Shown here one piece after another: positions 41,621 through 50,032 of a stretch of DNA of 64,000 bases (position 1 is the stretch's first letter; each line of letters starts with the position of its first letter). The position numbers and the translations under genes are program-made. Under the pieces are notes generated by a model. It had not been told where the DNA came from, did not search any database, and saw only the letters and a list, made by a program, of their open reading frames with translations. The DNA lies in contig CAYGDY010000008.1 of NCBI GenBank assembly GCA_964348795.1, positions 1 through 64,000 of the forward strand, in the 5' to 3' direction. The stretch comes from JADLAT01 sp964348795. GTDB taxonomy: Bacteria > Pseudomonadota > Alphaproteobacteria > Micavibrionales > Micavibrionaceae.

Positions 41621-42223
41621 ATGGAACTGAATGTTCATGGAAAACAAATGGATGTCGGGGATGCCCTGCGCGGGCATGTTATGGGGAAAATCGAGGATTT
41701 GAACCAGAAATATTTCAACCATGCCACCTTTGCTACGGTCACCTTCTCTCGTGAAGGGCACGGAAAGCCGCAGACCCGCGCGCATATTTCCATCCAGATC
41801 GGGAAGAATATCATGGTGGTGGCTGATGCGATAGAGGCCGATCCGTACGTGTCCTTTGAAAACGCGGCCGAGAAAATCGGCAAGCAAATGCGTCGGTATA
41901 AACGCCGCTTGCGGGATCATCATGACCGTCTGGAGCAAACGCCCGAGGCCGAAGTGCAACAGGCACGGGATTACGTGCTGGCGGCGGCTGTGGAACAGGA
42001 TACAGCACAAACCGAAGATCTGGCCGATCATACCGTGCCCGTGGTGGTGGCGGAAATGACCACGCGGATTGACACGATGAGCGTGTCCGAAGCCGTGATG
42101 CGGCTGGATCTTTCAAACCAGCCCGCATTGCTGTTCCGCAACGCCACGCATAACGGGATCAATATGGTCTACCGCAGACCGGACGGCAATGTCGGTTGGG
42201 TAGACCCCGACGGGCAGGAATAA
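41621..42223 (+). CDS. hpf: Long-form ribosome hibernation promoting factor HPF
   Basis: The product is 200 residues. The N-terminal S30AE domain (1-105, MELNVHGKQMDVGDALRGHVMGKIEDLNQKYF) binds the 30S decoding region. A linker leads to the C-terminal dimerisation domain (about 140-195, MSVSEAVMRLDLSNQPALLFRN...GNVGWVDPDG), which joins two ribosomes into 100S particles. The long form is typical when RMF is absent. GTAAGGA precedes the ATG. ptsN, often next in this operon, is not found; a palindromic element lies downstream instead. Confidence 0.93.
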   Translation: MELNVHGKQMDVGDALRGHVMGKIEDLNQKYFNHATFATVTFSREGHGKPQTRAHISIQIGKNIMVVADAIEADPYVSFENAAEKIGKQMRRYKRRLRDHHDRLEQTPEAEVQQARDYVLAAAVEQDTAQTEDLADHTVPVVVAEMTTRIDTMSVSEAVMRLDLSNQPALLFRNATHNGINMVYRRPDGNVGWVDPDGQE

Positions 42224-42349
42224 CGGCGGCTTTTAAAGCGTCTCAATTCCCTGTCAGGTTTCCACAGGGGAAACTGTTCTCTTGCGTGTCTGGCTTCTAG
42301 CCTCCTTCATGCGCCATGCGGGCCTGTGTGGTATCCTGCCATTTTCAAA

Positions 42350-42546
42350 TATTGTCGTTTTCAATAAGAATGATACAAAGCCCGTCATCCCGTGGGCATT
42401 TTGCGAAGCAAAATTGGCACACACGGGATCCAGAAAAAGAGAGCCGTGAAACGGGCTCACCTTATGGACCCCCGCACTCTGAGCGTGCTTCGCACGCGGC
42501 GGGGGTGACGATGAATTGTGTATCATTCTTATTGAAAACGACAATA
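42350..42546. repeat. 197-bp composite palindromic element with 28-bp perfect terminal inverted repeats
   Basis: Positions 42350-42377 and 42519-42546 are perfect 28-bp inverted repeats (outer ends TATTGTCG.../...CGACAATA). Inside are two further hairpins: one of the CCCGT...ACGGG type near 42380-42430, and a GC-rich one (CCCCCGC...GCGGGGG) near 42472-42507 related to the repeat at 49853-49905. It looks like a small non-coding mobile element with older repeats nested within. The rest of 42224-42554 holds no gene. Confidence 0.85.
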
Positions 42547-42587
42547 ATTATTGAAATTCAAAGCCCTCTGCGCCTGATCCCGCAGTA

Positions 42588-42950
42588 TTGTCCGCACTGG
42601 AGAGCTTTAAAACAGAGCTCAAAACCAGCCAAACGGCCTTTCATACGGAATTGAAAGACGATTATATCGAAACAAAAACCGCCATCACCAATACGAATGT
42701 GCAGAATTTCCTGACCCTTTCGGCGCTGTTTTTGGCCGTTGCAGTCCCTCTGAGCGGTCTGGCCCTGAAGCTCCATACCGATAAAACCAATAAGAAACTG
42801 GCAGATTCTATCAAGGCCATGAAAAAGGAACATGCCAAATCACTAGGCTCCAGCCCTATTGATTATGGAGCAAGAAGAGGGGAGCGGAGAGTTTTTCTAA
42901 GCCGTTTTTATGTCTCTTTGGTTCTTTGTTGCGCGGCTTTGGCGTTGTAA
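42588..42950 (+). pseudogene. Small membrane protein with coiled coil, probably 5'-truncated
   Basis: The frame encodes SALESFKTELKTSQTAFHTELKDDY..., a helical segment, then one membrane span (about 38-58, LTLSALFLAVAVPLSGLALKL) and a basic tail. No ATG begins it; the only start is TTG at 42588 without a ribosome binding site. The frame is open upstream to a stop at 42552-42554, just inside the palindromic element's edge. The element may have replaced its 5' end. The 3' end overlaps the convergent EAL gene by 43 bp. Either a TTG-started small gene or a fragment. Confidence 0.4.
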
Positions 42951-43816
42951 TAGGCCAGGGCAAACGTCTCGTGGGATTCCGGTAGAGATCGTCCCTGCAC
43001 ATAGTGTATGTCGGGAAAATCCTGAGAGATCTTCAGCGCCTGTTCCGGTGTTTTGACCCCTTCGGCTATGATGTGGACTTCCGGCATAATGGTCGTGATA
43101 AAGGACATCGTCTGCCGGAGTTTCTCGGGACTATTCACGGCATGCCGGTCAATCTTGATGTACTCTGTCATCCCTTCAAATTCGGAAAGCCGCATGATAT
43201 CGTCCATATTCAGGCCCACATCATCAATCGCAAAGGACACGCCCAGATTTTTGTAAAGGGCCAGTATTTGGCGGCTGAGCGTGAGATGCGGCGTACTTTC
43301 GTGAATTTCAATGATAATTTTTCTGTCTGTCCGTTTTTTCAACTGCAGGATTTCCAGACGGTCCATCGTGATCCGCACGAATTCAGGGTCACGCAAGGAA
43401 CGGGCGGAAATATTGATGGAAACGGTATTATATTTTCCCTGTTTTTTTATATGTCTTTGGAATTGCTGGAGACCCGCCAGAAATAAAATACTGTCGATGC
43501 CAGCCGTAAAACCGTTGTTGTAAAAGGCCATGATCGCAGGATAGGGCGGCATGGGCTTGCCCTGAAATGTTTGCAACCGCAGGAGCATCTCAACAGGCTT
43601 GATCAGGGTTGTTTCAGAGGACAGGCTGTGCCACGCCTCGATCCCGAAGACATCGTCTTCCCGTAAAATCATCCCTGCCAGACACACCAGAGCCCGCAAG
43701 CCGTAGACAAAGCTCTCCTCTGCCTTTGAACCTTCGGCCTCTTTCACAAGAGGCTGGAACTGCGTGATAAGACGCTCTATCTGGCCTAATAATTCTTTAT
43801 CCGGCTTGGCAGTCAT
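42908..43816 (-). CDS. EAL domain protein, degenerate
   Basis: The product is 302 residues. EAL domains cleave c-di-GMP to pGpG. The C-terminal domain (about 60-295) shows the family landmarks INISARSLRDPEF, IIIEIHEST, FAIDDVGLNMDDI, YIKIDRHAV and AEGVKTPEQALK. The EAL signature itself is not found where GFEALLR would be expected (GFTAGID-type sequence there), and QGYLFxxP reads QGRSLPES. Loss of the first Glu makes catalysis doubtful, so it may be a c-di-GMP sensor or inactive adaptor. The N-terminus is helical. It lies alone, downstream of the heparinase-like gene on the same strand. Confidence 0.82.
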   Translation of the reverse strand: MTAKPDKELLGQIERLITQFQPLVKEAEGSKAEESFVYGLRALVCLAGMILREDDVFGIEAWHSLSSETTLIKPVEMLLRLQTFQGKPMPPYPAIMAFYNNGFTAGIDSILFLAGLQQFQRHIKKQGKYNTVSINISARSLRDPEFVRITMDRLEILQLKKRTDRKIIIEIHESTPHLTLSRQILALYKNLGVSFAIDDVGLNMDDIMRLSEFEGMTEYIKIDRHAVNSPEKLRQTMSFITTIMPEVHIIAEGVKTPEQALKISQDFPDIHYVQGRSLPESHETFALAYYNAKAAQQRTKET

Positions 43817-43847
43817 AAGAGTCCCAGTCGCATGGTTTTATACGCTT

Positions 43848-45527
43848 TTATGCCCCTTCTTTTTGCAAGGCCCATTTGATCTGCAATTTTTTCTCGGCAA
43901 TCTGATTATAAATGACCAGTTGTCTGGTCTTGCGGGGCTGTTGTCCGACACCCAGATACACGCTCTCTTCCAGTGCCATACCGGCCCCTGCGATATGAAA
44001 CCGCCAGCCTGTCCCGTTTTGCATGCGAAGAAGCGCCTCCGTCCCGTCTTGCGTCAAGGACGCCGTAACATGGGGGTGCAAATGAAACCGGATGGCCACA
44101 GGCAAGGGCCGCGCCGGATCAATCGCACTCACAAGGGTGTCTTCCCCGCGCAGATCGTGGCCCTGATCCGAAAGATAGAGCCGCCGGCGATGCACAAACC
44201 CGTTGAGCGGGACATACCCATCGTGGCTGGCTTCGATCAAAATCGCGTTGCGGGCTTCTTCCCGCAGACTGGAGCGTTTCTTGGTCTTGCGGGCAAAATG
44301 CCCGTCCTGCTTGATTTCGCACGCATTCTTATGATCCAGTGTCACGGTATTATGGGCAGGCGTCACCCGCAGGATATCCTGCCAGTCCGGCAGGAGAGGA
44401 TGACTGCCGCAGTTCACAAAGAGCCGCTCCCTGCCGTAGGTCATCTCGAAAGAAAGCGGCCCCGCATGGGCATGCCTGTCATAGGGCCGCGCAGGGGTCG
44501 CCCCGCAATCCATGAGAATCATGGTTCGCCCTTGTGAGAGGCGTTCAAACCCCGCACAAGGCAGACTTTGCAAGGTCTTGCTCCGGAATCCCGCCTGCCC
44601 GAGAACACAATCAATGAGATCAATCGGGCTTTCCCACACCCCATTGAAGGCAGACAGTTTTTTATCATTGTACCGGAAAAATCGTAAAGCGGGTCCCATC
44701 CGGTCAATAGCGTGCTGGATTTTCTCCGGCAGGGGAATATCGCCCGCCCGCAGGGCTGTGCGCACGTCCAGTAAAATCTGGAGCGCCTTGAGGAGCTGGT
44801 ACGGTGAGCGCGAGGCATGGGCGCCATCGCCCAGAATTTGCCGGTCTATTTCGTCTGTGATCACCTTCAGGGACTGCGTCACCCAGTGAGCGTGCCCCTC
44901 CAGACACAAACCGGCGTAGAGCAAGCCCTTGCCAGCCTGCAGTGCCCCGATCCCCTGCACCGTATCAGGCCACTCATGGGACAGGGCCCGCGAAAGGTGA
45001 CGGGCCTGCCGTGTCACGGAATCAAAGAAATCATCCTGAAACCGTTGCTCGTCATCGGAATCCGCAAAGACTTCCTCTCCAAAAAAATCATAGGACGACA
45101 ACCACATGGCCATCCGCTCCCCCGTGATATCGGGTTGCCACGTCAGGGCCTGCCAGTTTTTGTAATGGGAAATCCAGTTATGTACCAGCGCCCGTGACAG
45201 TTCGCGGGAAGAAGGCCCCGTACGGTTTTTGGACGCATGGGCCCGCAGGTTCCGAAGCCATGTAAATCCGTGGATATGCTCCAGCCAGGCCTGCGAAACA
45301 TGCGCAGGCTCCCAGCTTCCTCCCTTGATCACACAATATTCCCCTTGCCAGAGAAAGGCCCCTTGCGAAAGGGATTCGCCCGCTTCCGGATCACCGGGCC
45401 ACGGATCGACAGGCCGCATCACCAGTTGTTCCGGCACATGCCCCCGCAGGCTCCAGTTATACAAGGCGGTGTTGCAGGCCATCCGGCTGGCTTTTGTTTT
45501 CAGGAGCGTGAGAAGTTGCAGGGGCAT
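43848..45527 (-). CDS. Heparinase II/III family protein
   Basis: The product is 559 residues from ATG 45527 (AAAGGA 6 nt upstream). The N-terminal half is an alpha/alpha toroid (about 50-320), and the C-terminal heparinase II/III beta-sandwich contains HAHAGPLSFEMTYGRERLFVNCG and RVTPAHNTVTLDHKNACE, the conserved core of the family. No signal peptide, so this is the cytoplasmic clade common in alphaproteobacteria beside rpe/purH, whose substrate is unknown and not necessarily heparin. It is followed by the EAL gene and preceded by rpe, 28 bp away. Confidence 0.85.
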   Translation of the reverse strand: MPLQLLTLLKTKASRMACNTALYNWSLRGHVPEQLVMRPVDPWPGDPEAGESLSQGAFLWQGEYCVIKGGSWEPAHVSQAWLEHIHGFTWLRNLRAHASKNRTGPSSRELSRALVHNWISHYKNWQALTWQPDITGERMAMWLSSYDFFGEEVFADSDDEQRFQDDFFDSVTRQARHLSRALSHEWPDTVQGIGALQAGKGLLYAGLCLEGHAHWVTQSLKVITDEIDRQILGDGAHASRSPYQLLKALQILLDVRTALRAGDIPLPEKIQHAIDRMGPALRFFRYNDKKLSAFNGVWESPIDLIDCVLGQAGFRSKTLQSLPCAGFERLSQGRTMILMDCGATPARPYDRHAHAGPLSFEMTYGRERLFVNCGSHPLLPDWQDILRVTPAHNTVTLDHKNACEIKQDGHFARKTKKRSSLREEARNAILIEASHDGYVPLNGFVHRRRLYLSDQGHDLRGEDTLVSAIDPARPLPVAIRFHLHPHVTASLTQDGTEALLRMQNGTGWRFHIAGAGMALEESVYLGVGQQPRKTRQLVIYNQIAEKKLQIKWALQKEGA

Positions 45528-45555
45528 TGAAATCCTTTTTTTGCCATGAGGGGGT

Positions 45556-46227
45556 TCAAGACCTGAGCGCCTTGATGTTTCGGGCGTAATGTTCCGGCCC
45601 ATCTTTGAAAACAGCCGTTCCGGCCACGAGCACATCGGCCCCCGCCAAAACACAGGTTTTTGCAGTCTCCGGATTCACGCCACCATCCACTTCCAGATCA
45701 ATGGCACGGCCTGTCTGCGTGATCATGGCACGGGCTTTTGCAATTTTGTCTATCAGGGGAATAAAGCTCTGGCCGCCGAAGCCCGGGTTGACCGTCATGA
45801 TCAAGATCAGATCAACCAGATCCATCACATGCGTGATAGCCTCTATCGGGGTTGCAGGGTTGAGAGACACTCCGGCCCTGACGCCCAGCGCCTTGATGGC
45901 CTGCAGGGAGCGGTGCAGATGCGGGCCCGCCTCGACATGCACGGTGATGATATCCGCCCCCGCCTGCGCGAACTCCGGTATCAAAGGGTCCACAGGGGCA
46001 ATCATCAAATGCACATCGAAGATTTTTGTTGTATGGGGCCGCAAGGATTTGATCACGGGCGGCCCGAAAGTGAGATTGGGCACAAAATGCCCGTCCATCA
46101 CGTCGATATGGATATACTCCGCGCCTGCCTCTTCCAGCGCACGAAGCTCCGCGCCCAATTTCGAGAAATCAGCAGATAAAATAGACGGCGCAATACGAGT
46201 CAAAGCCTGAACCATAGGGGAAAGCAT
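45556..46227 (-). CDS. rpe: Ribulose-phosphate 3-epimerase
   Basis: The product is 223 residues. It interconverts ribulose 5-phosphate and xylulose 5-phosphate in the pentose phosphate pathway. A TIM barrel with metal-binding signatures IAPSILSADFSKL, HIDVMDGHFVPNLTFGP, VHLMI, MTVNPGFGGQSF and EVDGGVN is complete. The start may be ATG 46227 or 46215; neither has a strong ribosome binding site. It supplies the same ribulose 5-phosphate pool used by KdsD. It is followed directly by the heparinase-like gene. Confidence 0.95.
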   Translation of the reverse strand: MLSPMVQALTRIAPSILSADFSKLGAELRALEEAGAEYIHIDVMDGHFVPNLTFGPPVIKSLRPHTTKIFDVHLMIAPVDPLIPEFAQAGADIITVHVEAGPHLHRSLQAIKALGVRAGVSLNPATPIEAITHVMDLVDLILIMTVNPGFGGQSFIPLIDKIAKARAMITQTGRAIDLEVDGGVNPETAKTCVLAGADVLVAGTAVFKDGPEHYARNIKALRS

Positions 46228-46389
46228 AACAAATGTGGATAAGAGTGTGAATTATTCGGGTGGGGTGCAGAGTAAAAAATTACCCTGCCCTTGGAAACGT
46301 AACAGGTTTTGGAGAATCTGGCTACTGGGATATTCAAATTTTTTGGTAAAGTTTTGGAAAAAGCACACGGCGCGGGTATCGTTCTTGTT

Positions 46390-47460
46390 TCAAACTATGA
46401 GGGCCTGCAAGACCTGCTTGACGATTTCCGCCGGAAAGGCGAAGGGTTGACCGGAATCAGAGGCCTCGCGGATTGATAGGCGCAAGGGAATTTCACCGAG
46501 AAACGGAACGCCCCGCTTTTCAGCCTCCTGACGCACCCCGCCATGCCCGAAAAGATGTTCTTCGTGGCCGCATTGCGAACAAAGATGCGTGCTCATGTTT
46601 TCAATCAGACCCAGAATCGGCACATGCGTTTTTTCAAACATCTCAATGGCCTTACGGGCGTCTATGAGCGCGATATCCTGTGGTGTGGACACGATGATCG
46701 CCCCCGTCACCGGAATTTTTTGCGCCAGCGTCAGCTGGGTATCGCCTGTCCCGGGTGGCAGATCCACGATCAAAATATCCAGGGGCTGTTCGGGGGTGCC
46801 CCACTGTACGTCTCTAAAAAGCTGGTACAGCGCGGTTTGTATCATCGGACCCCGCCAGATCAGTGCGGCGGTTGTGTCCACCATAAAACCGATGGACATG
46901 AGTTTCAAGCCATGCGGTCCAGCGGGCACCTGTGCGGGAATGATGTGTTTATCCTTTGTAAAGGCTGGTTTATAGGCCTCCAGCCCGAACATTTTGGGCT
47001 GGGAGGGCCCGTAAATATCGGCATCCAAAACCCCCACCCGCAAAGCGGTCTCTTTTGCTAGGGCCAGCGCCAGTGCACTGGAAACCGTAGACTTTCCCAC
47101 GCCGCCCTTGCCCGAGGCCACGGCGATAATATGCCGGATCGGGAGGGTAAGTTTGGGCGCCTTTTGCAGGCCGTGCGGATCGGAAGAGGAAGACGGTGGT
47201 GCCGGTTTTTTTTCTGCTGTCAGGATCACGGTGGCGTTTTCAACACCCTGTATTCCCGCAATGCGCCGTTCGGCTTCCTGACGCAGGGATTCGAGTATCG
47301 GGCCCTGTTCCGGCAGGACCTCAAGCAAAACGATGACCCGTCCATCCGTGCCAATCCGGATATTCTGGACCATCCCCGCAGAGACAATATCCGTATGCGT
47401 CACCGGATTGTCCAATGTGGCCAGAACATCCTGAATCTGTTTTTTATCGGGCACGTTCAT
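46390..47460 (-). CDS. mrp: Iron-sulfur carrier/assembly ATPase Mrp (ApbC)
   Basis: The product is 356 residues from ATG 47460 (GAGG upstream). An N-terminal MIP18/DUF59 domain (about 1-85, PVTHTDIVSAGMVQNIRI) is fused to a P-loop ATPase with deviant Walker A GKGGVGKST (117-125) and DADIYGPSQPKM. It ends with a C-x2-C pair (LCSQCG, about 300) that carries a bridging 4Fe-4S cluster. It loads clusters onto target apoproteins. It is divergent from hflK across 168 bp. Confidence 0.93.
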   Translation of the reverse strand: MNVPDKKQIQDVLATLDNPVTHTDIVSAGMVQNIRIGTDGRVIVLLEVLPEQGPILESLRQEAERRIAGIQGVENATVILTAEKKPAPPSSSSDPHGLQKAPKLTLPIRHIIAVASGKGGVGKSTVSSALALALAKETALRVGVLDADIYGPSQPKMFGLEAYKPAFTKDKHIIPAQVPAGPHGLKLMSIGFMVDTTAALIWRGPMIQTALYQLFRDVQWGTPEQPLDILIVDLPPGTGDTQLTLAQKIPVTGAIIVSTPQDIALIDARKAIEMFEKTHVPILGLIENMSTHLCSQCGHEEHLFGHGGVRQEAEKRGVPFLGEIPLRLSIREASDSGQPFAFPAEIVKQVLQALIV

Positions 47461-47506
47461 CTTCAAACCTCGATGTTTCTGCAACAGGATATTCCCGCTT
47501 TAGCAT

Positions 47507-47536
47507 TTGACCTGTAAAAACAATTCTTGGTATAAG
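47507..47536 (+). promoter_or_regulatory. Likely sigma-70 promoter for hflKC
   Basis: TTGACC, an 18-bp spacer and TATAAG lie about 90 bp before the hflK start in the mrp-hflK divergent region. Confidence 0.5.
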
Positions 47537-47628
47537 TCATATGTATCGCTGTGATGCAAGATCAAATATGCGCCTTTTGCGATATGCTCTTCTGGAACGT
47601 TATTTCAATATTTATCAGGAACCCCATC

Positions 47629-48819
47629 ATGCCTTCGGACGAAACCCCAGATCAGCCCCCCAAAGATCGGAAAAATCCCTGGGGGCGGCCTGACAATGCC
47701 CCACGGGGACCTCTGGGCTCCGGCGGGCCGAACCGTTCGGGACCGCAAGGGGGTGGCAGTGGGGGGCCGCCACCTGATCTTGATGCCTTGTTTCAAAAAT
47801 TGCAGGAGGCTTTTACAAAAAGCTTCAAGGGATATTCAGGGGGATATTTTGTGCTGTCTGCTGTTCTGGCGGTTCTGACCGGTCTGTGGTTTTTAAGCGG
47901 CCTGTATGTGGTCAACCCCGGGGAGTACGGCGTTTTACAGCGCTTCGGCGCGTGGTCCCACACAAAGACCGCGCCGGGCCTTGGCTATCATCTGCCGGCG
48001 CCTTTTGAAACCGTGACCTTGGTGAATGTGGAGGAAATCAGAAAGCTCAATATCGGTTTTACGGACGGGACAGGCCGGAACGAGGCTTTGGAACGGCAGG
48101 ATCTACCAGAGGAGAGTCTGATTCTCACCTCGGACCGGAACATTGTTGATCTCAATCTGGAAGTCCAGTGGAATATCAAATCCGCTGAAGACTTCCTGTT
48201 TGAAATTCAGGACCAGGAAGCCACTATCAAAAAAGTCGCGGAAAGCGCTATTCGAGAAATTGTTGGGCAAACCAACATGTTTTCCATCATCACCAACCAG
48301 CGCCAGCAGGTCGCCGATCGTACCAAGGCCATTATCCAGAAGAATCTGGATGAATACAAATCCGGTGTGAATATCACGCAGGTTCTGATCCAGAAGGCCG
48401 AAGTCCATCCCGATGTGCAAGATGCGTTTCAGGATGTCCAGTCCGCCAAGCAGGATGCCGAGGATGTCCAGAATCAGGCCCGTGCCTATCGCGAGGATAT
48501 TTTGCCCAAGGCCCGTGGCCGCGCCATCCAGATGGTACAGGAAGCGGAAGGGTACGCACAGTCGACTGTTTCCAAAGCCAAGGGGGATGCTTCGCGCTTT
48601 AACTCGATTTATGAAGCGTATCTGGGCGGCAAGGACGTAACAAGGGAACGGATTTTCATCGAAACCATGGAAGATGTGCTGAAAAACGCCCAGAAAATTA
48701 TTCTCGAAGGCGAAGGCGGAAAGGCGGTAGTCCCTTACCTGCCGCTTGAGACCCTCGGGCCCAAAACACCCGCCGAGACTGCGAGCCCCCCCAAAGAGGT
48801 CCAAAATACCCTGCAATGA
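47629..48819 (+). CDS. hflK: HflK, FtsH protease modulator
   Basis: The product is 396 residues from ATG 47629 (CAGGA upstream). The N-terminal cytoplasmic tail is Pro/Gly-rich (about 1-65). One membrane segment (about 78-98, YFVLSAVLAVLTGLWFLSGLYVV) is followed by a periplasmic SPFH/band 7 domain and a long coiled coil (about 230-330). HflK and HflC form a large cage around FtsH hexamers and restrain proteolysis of membrane proteins. hflC follows 33 bp downstream, then degP. Confidence 0.93.
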   Translation: MPSDETPDQPPKDRKNPWGRPDNAPRGPLGSGGPNRSGPQGGGSGGPPPDLDALFQKLQEAFTKSFKGYSGGYFVLSAVLAVLTGLWFLSGLYVVNPGEYGVLQRFGAWSHTKTAPGLGYHLPAPFETVTLVNVEEIRKLNIGFTDGTGRNEALERQDLPEESLILTSDRNIVDLNLEVQWNIKSAEDFLFEIQDQEATIKKVAESAIREIVGQTNMFSIITNQRQQVADRTKAIIQKNLDEYKSGVNITQVLIQKAEVHPDVQDAFQDVQSAKQDAEDVQNQARAYREDILPKARGRAIQMVQEAEGYAQSTVSKAKGDASRFNSIYEAYLGGKDVTRERIFIETMEDVLKNAQKIILEGEGGKAVVPYLPLETLGPKTPAETASPPKEVQNTLQ

Positions 48820-48852
48820 TCTGTGATACGGTATGACATACGAGGAACGAAA

Positions 48853-49818
48853 ATGAACAAGCCCCCTTTTATCGCGCTATGGGTTCTGGCCTTTTGTGCC
48901 TTCATGGCCTTCCAGATGTTTTACATTGTCGATCAACGCGCGGAGGCCCTTGTCTTGCAACTCGGGCAACCCAGAGGGGAGCCCCGCGGGCCAGGCCTGC
49001 ATGTCAAGATCCCCTTTATCCAAAACGTGGTTTTTTTCGATCGCAGGGTCCTGTCTGTCGATCCCCCGCCTGATCAGATGGTGATCGCCAGTTCCTCCAT
49101 TCCACAGGAACCGCTGGAAACAGAAGGAGAGAGGGATCAAGGCACGGCAGGTTCCAAAATCCCTCGTGAAGCCCCCGCCATCCAGAATGTAAGCGGCGAG
49201 CCGATTATTGTCGATACGTTTGCCCGTTATAAAATCAGCAATTCGCTCCAGTTTCTCAAAACACTCCGGACGGTTGGCGGCGCGAACAGCCGCCTTGAAA
49301 CGATCCTCAATGACGCCACCCGTGCCGTTTTAGGCCGGACAACGCTGAAAGAGCTGTTGTCCTCGGAGCGAAGCCGTATCATGGAGACCATCAAAACCCG
49401 CGTGAACCAGAAAATCAAGCAGGATCAACTCGGCATCACACTGGTGGATGTGCGGATTGTGCGAGCGGATCTCACTTCGGATTTGCGGAGTTCGACCGTG
49501 CGGCGGATGATCTCCGAACTCAAGGAACGCGCTACGGAAACACGCGCCAAGGGGGAGGAGCACGCGCTTGAAATCCGCTCCACCGCTGACAAGGAACGGA
49601 CGATCGCTATCGCGCAAGCCCAGCAAAACGCGCAGGCCCTCAAGGGAAAAGGCGATATGGAGGCGATTAAAATCTATGCCACGGCGTTTAACAAGGATCC
49701 GGCGTTTTATTCCTTTATCCGTTCAATGGAGGCGTATAAAACCACACTGTCTGACCCGCAGACCCGTTTGATTCTCTCACCCGAAAGCCCGTTTTTCAAG
49801 CATTTCAACGGGCAGTAG
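48853..49818 (+). CDS. hflC: HflC, FtsH protease modulator
   Basis: The product is 321 residues from ATG 48853 (GAGG 7 nt upstream). One N-terminal membrane segment (about 7-26) and a band 7 domain (QRAEALVLQLGQPRGEPRGPGLHVKIPFIQNVVFFDRRVL) are followed by a coiled coil with ERA/TRA-type repeats (RATETRAKGEEHALEIRSTADKERTIAIAQAQQ). An insertion of about 40 residues (about 83-123, EPLETEGERDQGTAGSKIPREAPAIQ) follows the first strands; E. coli HflC has a shorter loop there. It pairs with HflK. A REP-type repeat separates it from degP. Confidence 0.93.
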   Translation: MNKPPFIALWVLAFCAFMAFQMFYIVDQRAEALVLQLGQPRGEPRGPGLHVKIPFIQNVVFFDRRVLSVDPPPDQMVIASSSIPQEPLETEGERDQGTAGSKIPREAPAIQNVSGEPIIVDTFARYKISNSLQFLKTLRTVGGANSRLETILNDATRAVLGRTTLKELLSSERSRIMETIKTRVNQKIKQDQLGITLVDVRIVRADLTSDLRSSTVRRMISELKERATETRAKGEEHALEIRSTADKERTIAIAQAQQNAQALKGKGDMEAIKIYATAFNKDPAFYSFIRSMEAYKTTLSDPQTRLILSPESPFFKHFNGQ

Positions 49819-49852
49819 GCGTGAGGGACACTACACGCGATAAGTCAACATC

Positions 49853-49905
49853 TGTCATCGTCACCCCCGCCGCACGCATCCGCGTGCTCATAGAGCGGGA
49901 TGACA
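49853..49905. repeat. REP-type inverted repeat in hflC-degP gap
   Basis: TGTCATC (49853-49859) pairs with GATGACA (49899-49905), enclosing CACGC-ATCC-GCGTG. The left part (TCATCGTCACCCCCGCCGC) is shared, inverted, with the element at 42350-42546, so this is one repeat family. Confidence 0.7.
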
Positions 49906-49965
49906 CGTCAGGATGGAATATGTCCTCTTCAAAATACCCTGCAAAAATATTTCCCTCACAGCCCG

Positions 49966-49994
49966 TTGACGGAAGGGGAGCAACTCGCTATTTT
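49966..49994 (+). promoter_or_regulatory. Likely sigma-70 promoter for degP
   Basis: TTGACG, a 17-bp spacer and TATTTT lie 39 bp before the degP ATG. Confidence 0.5.
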
Positions 49995-50032
49995 ACGAGT
50001 GCTTTCTCCCTCTTTTTAAAAGGTTTTTTACC

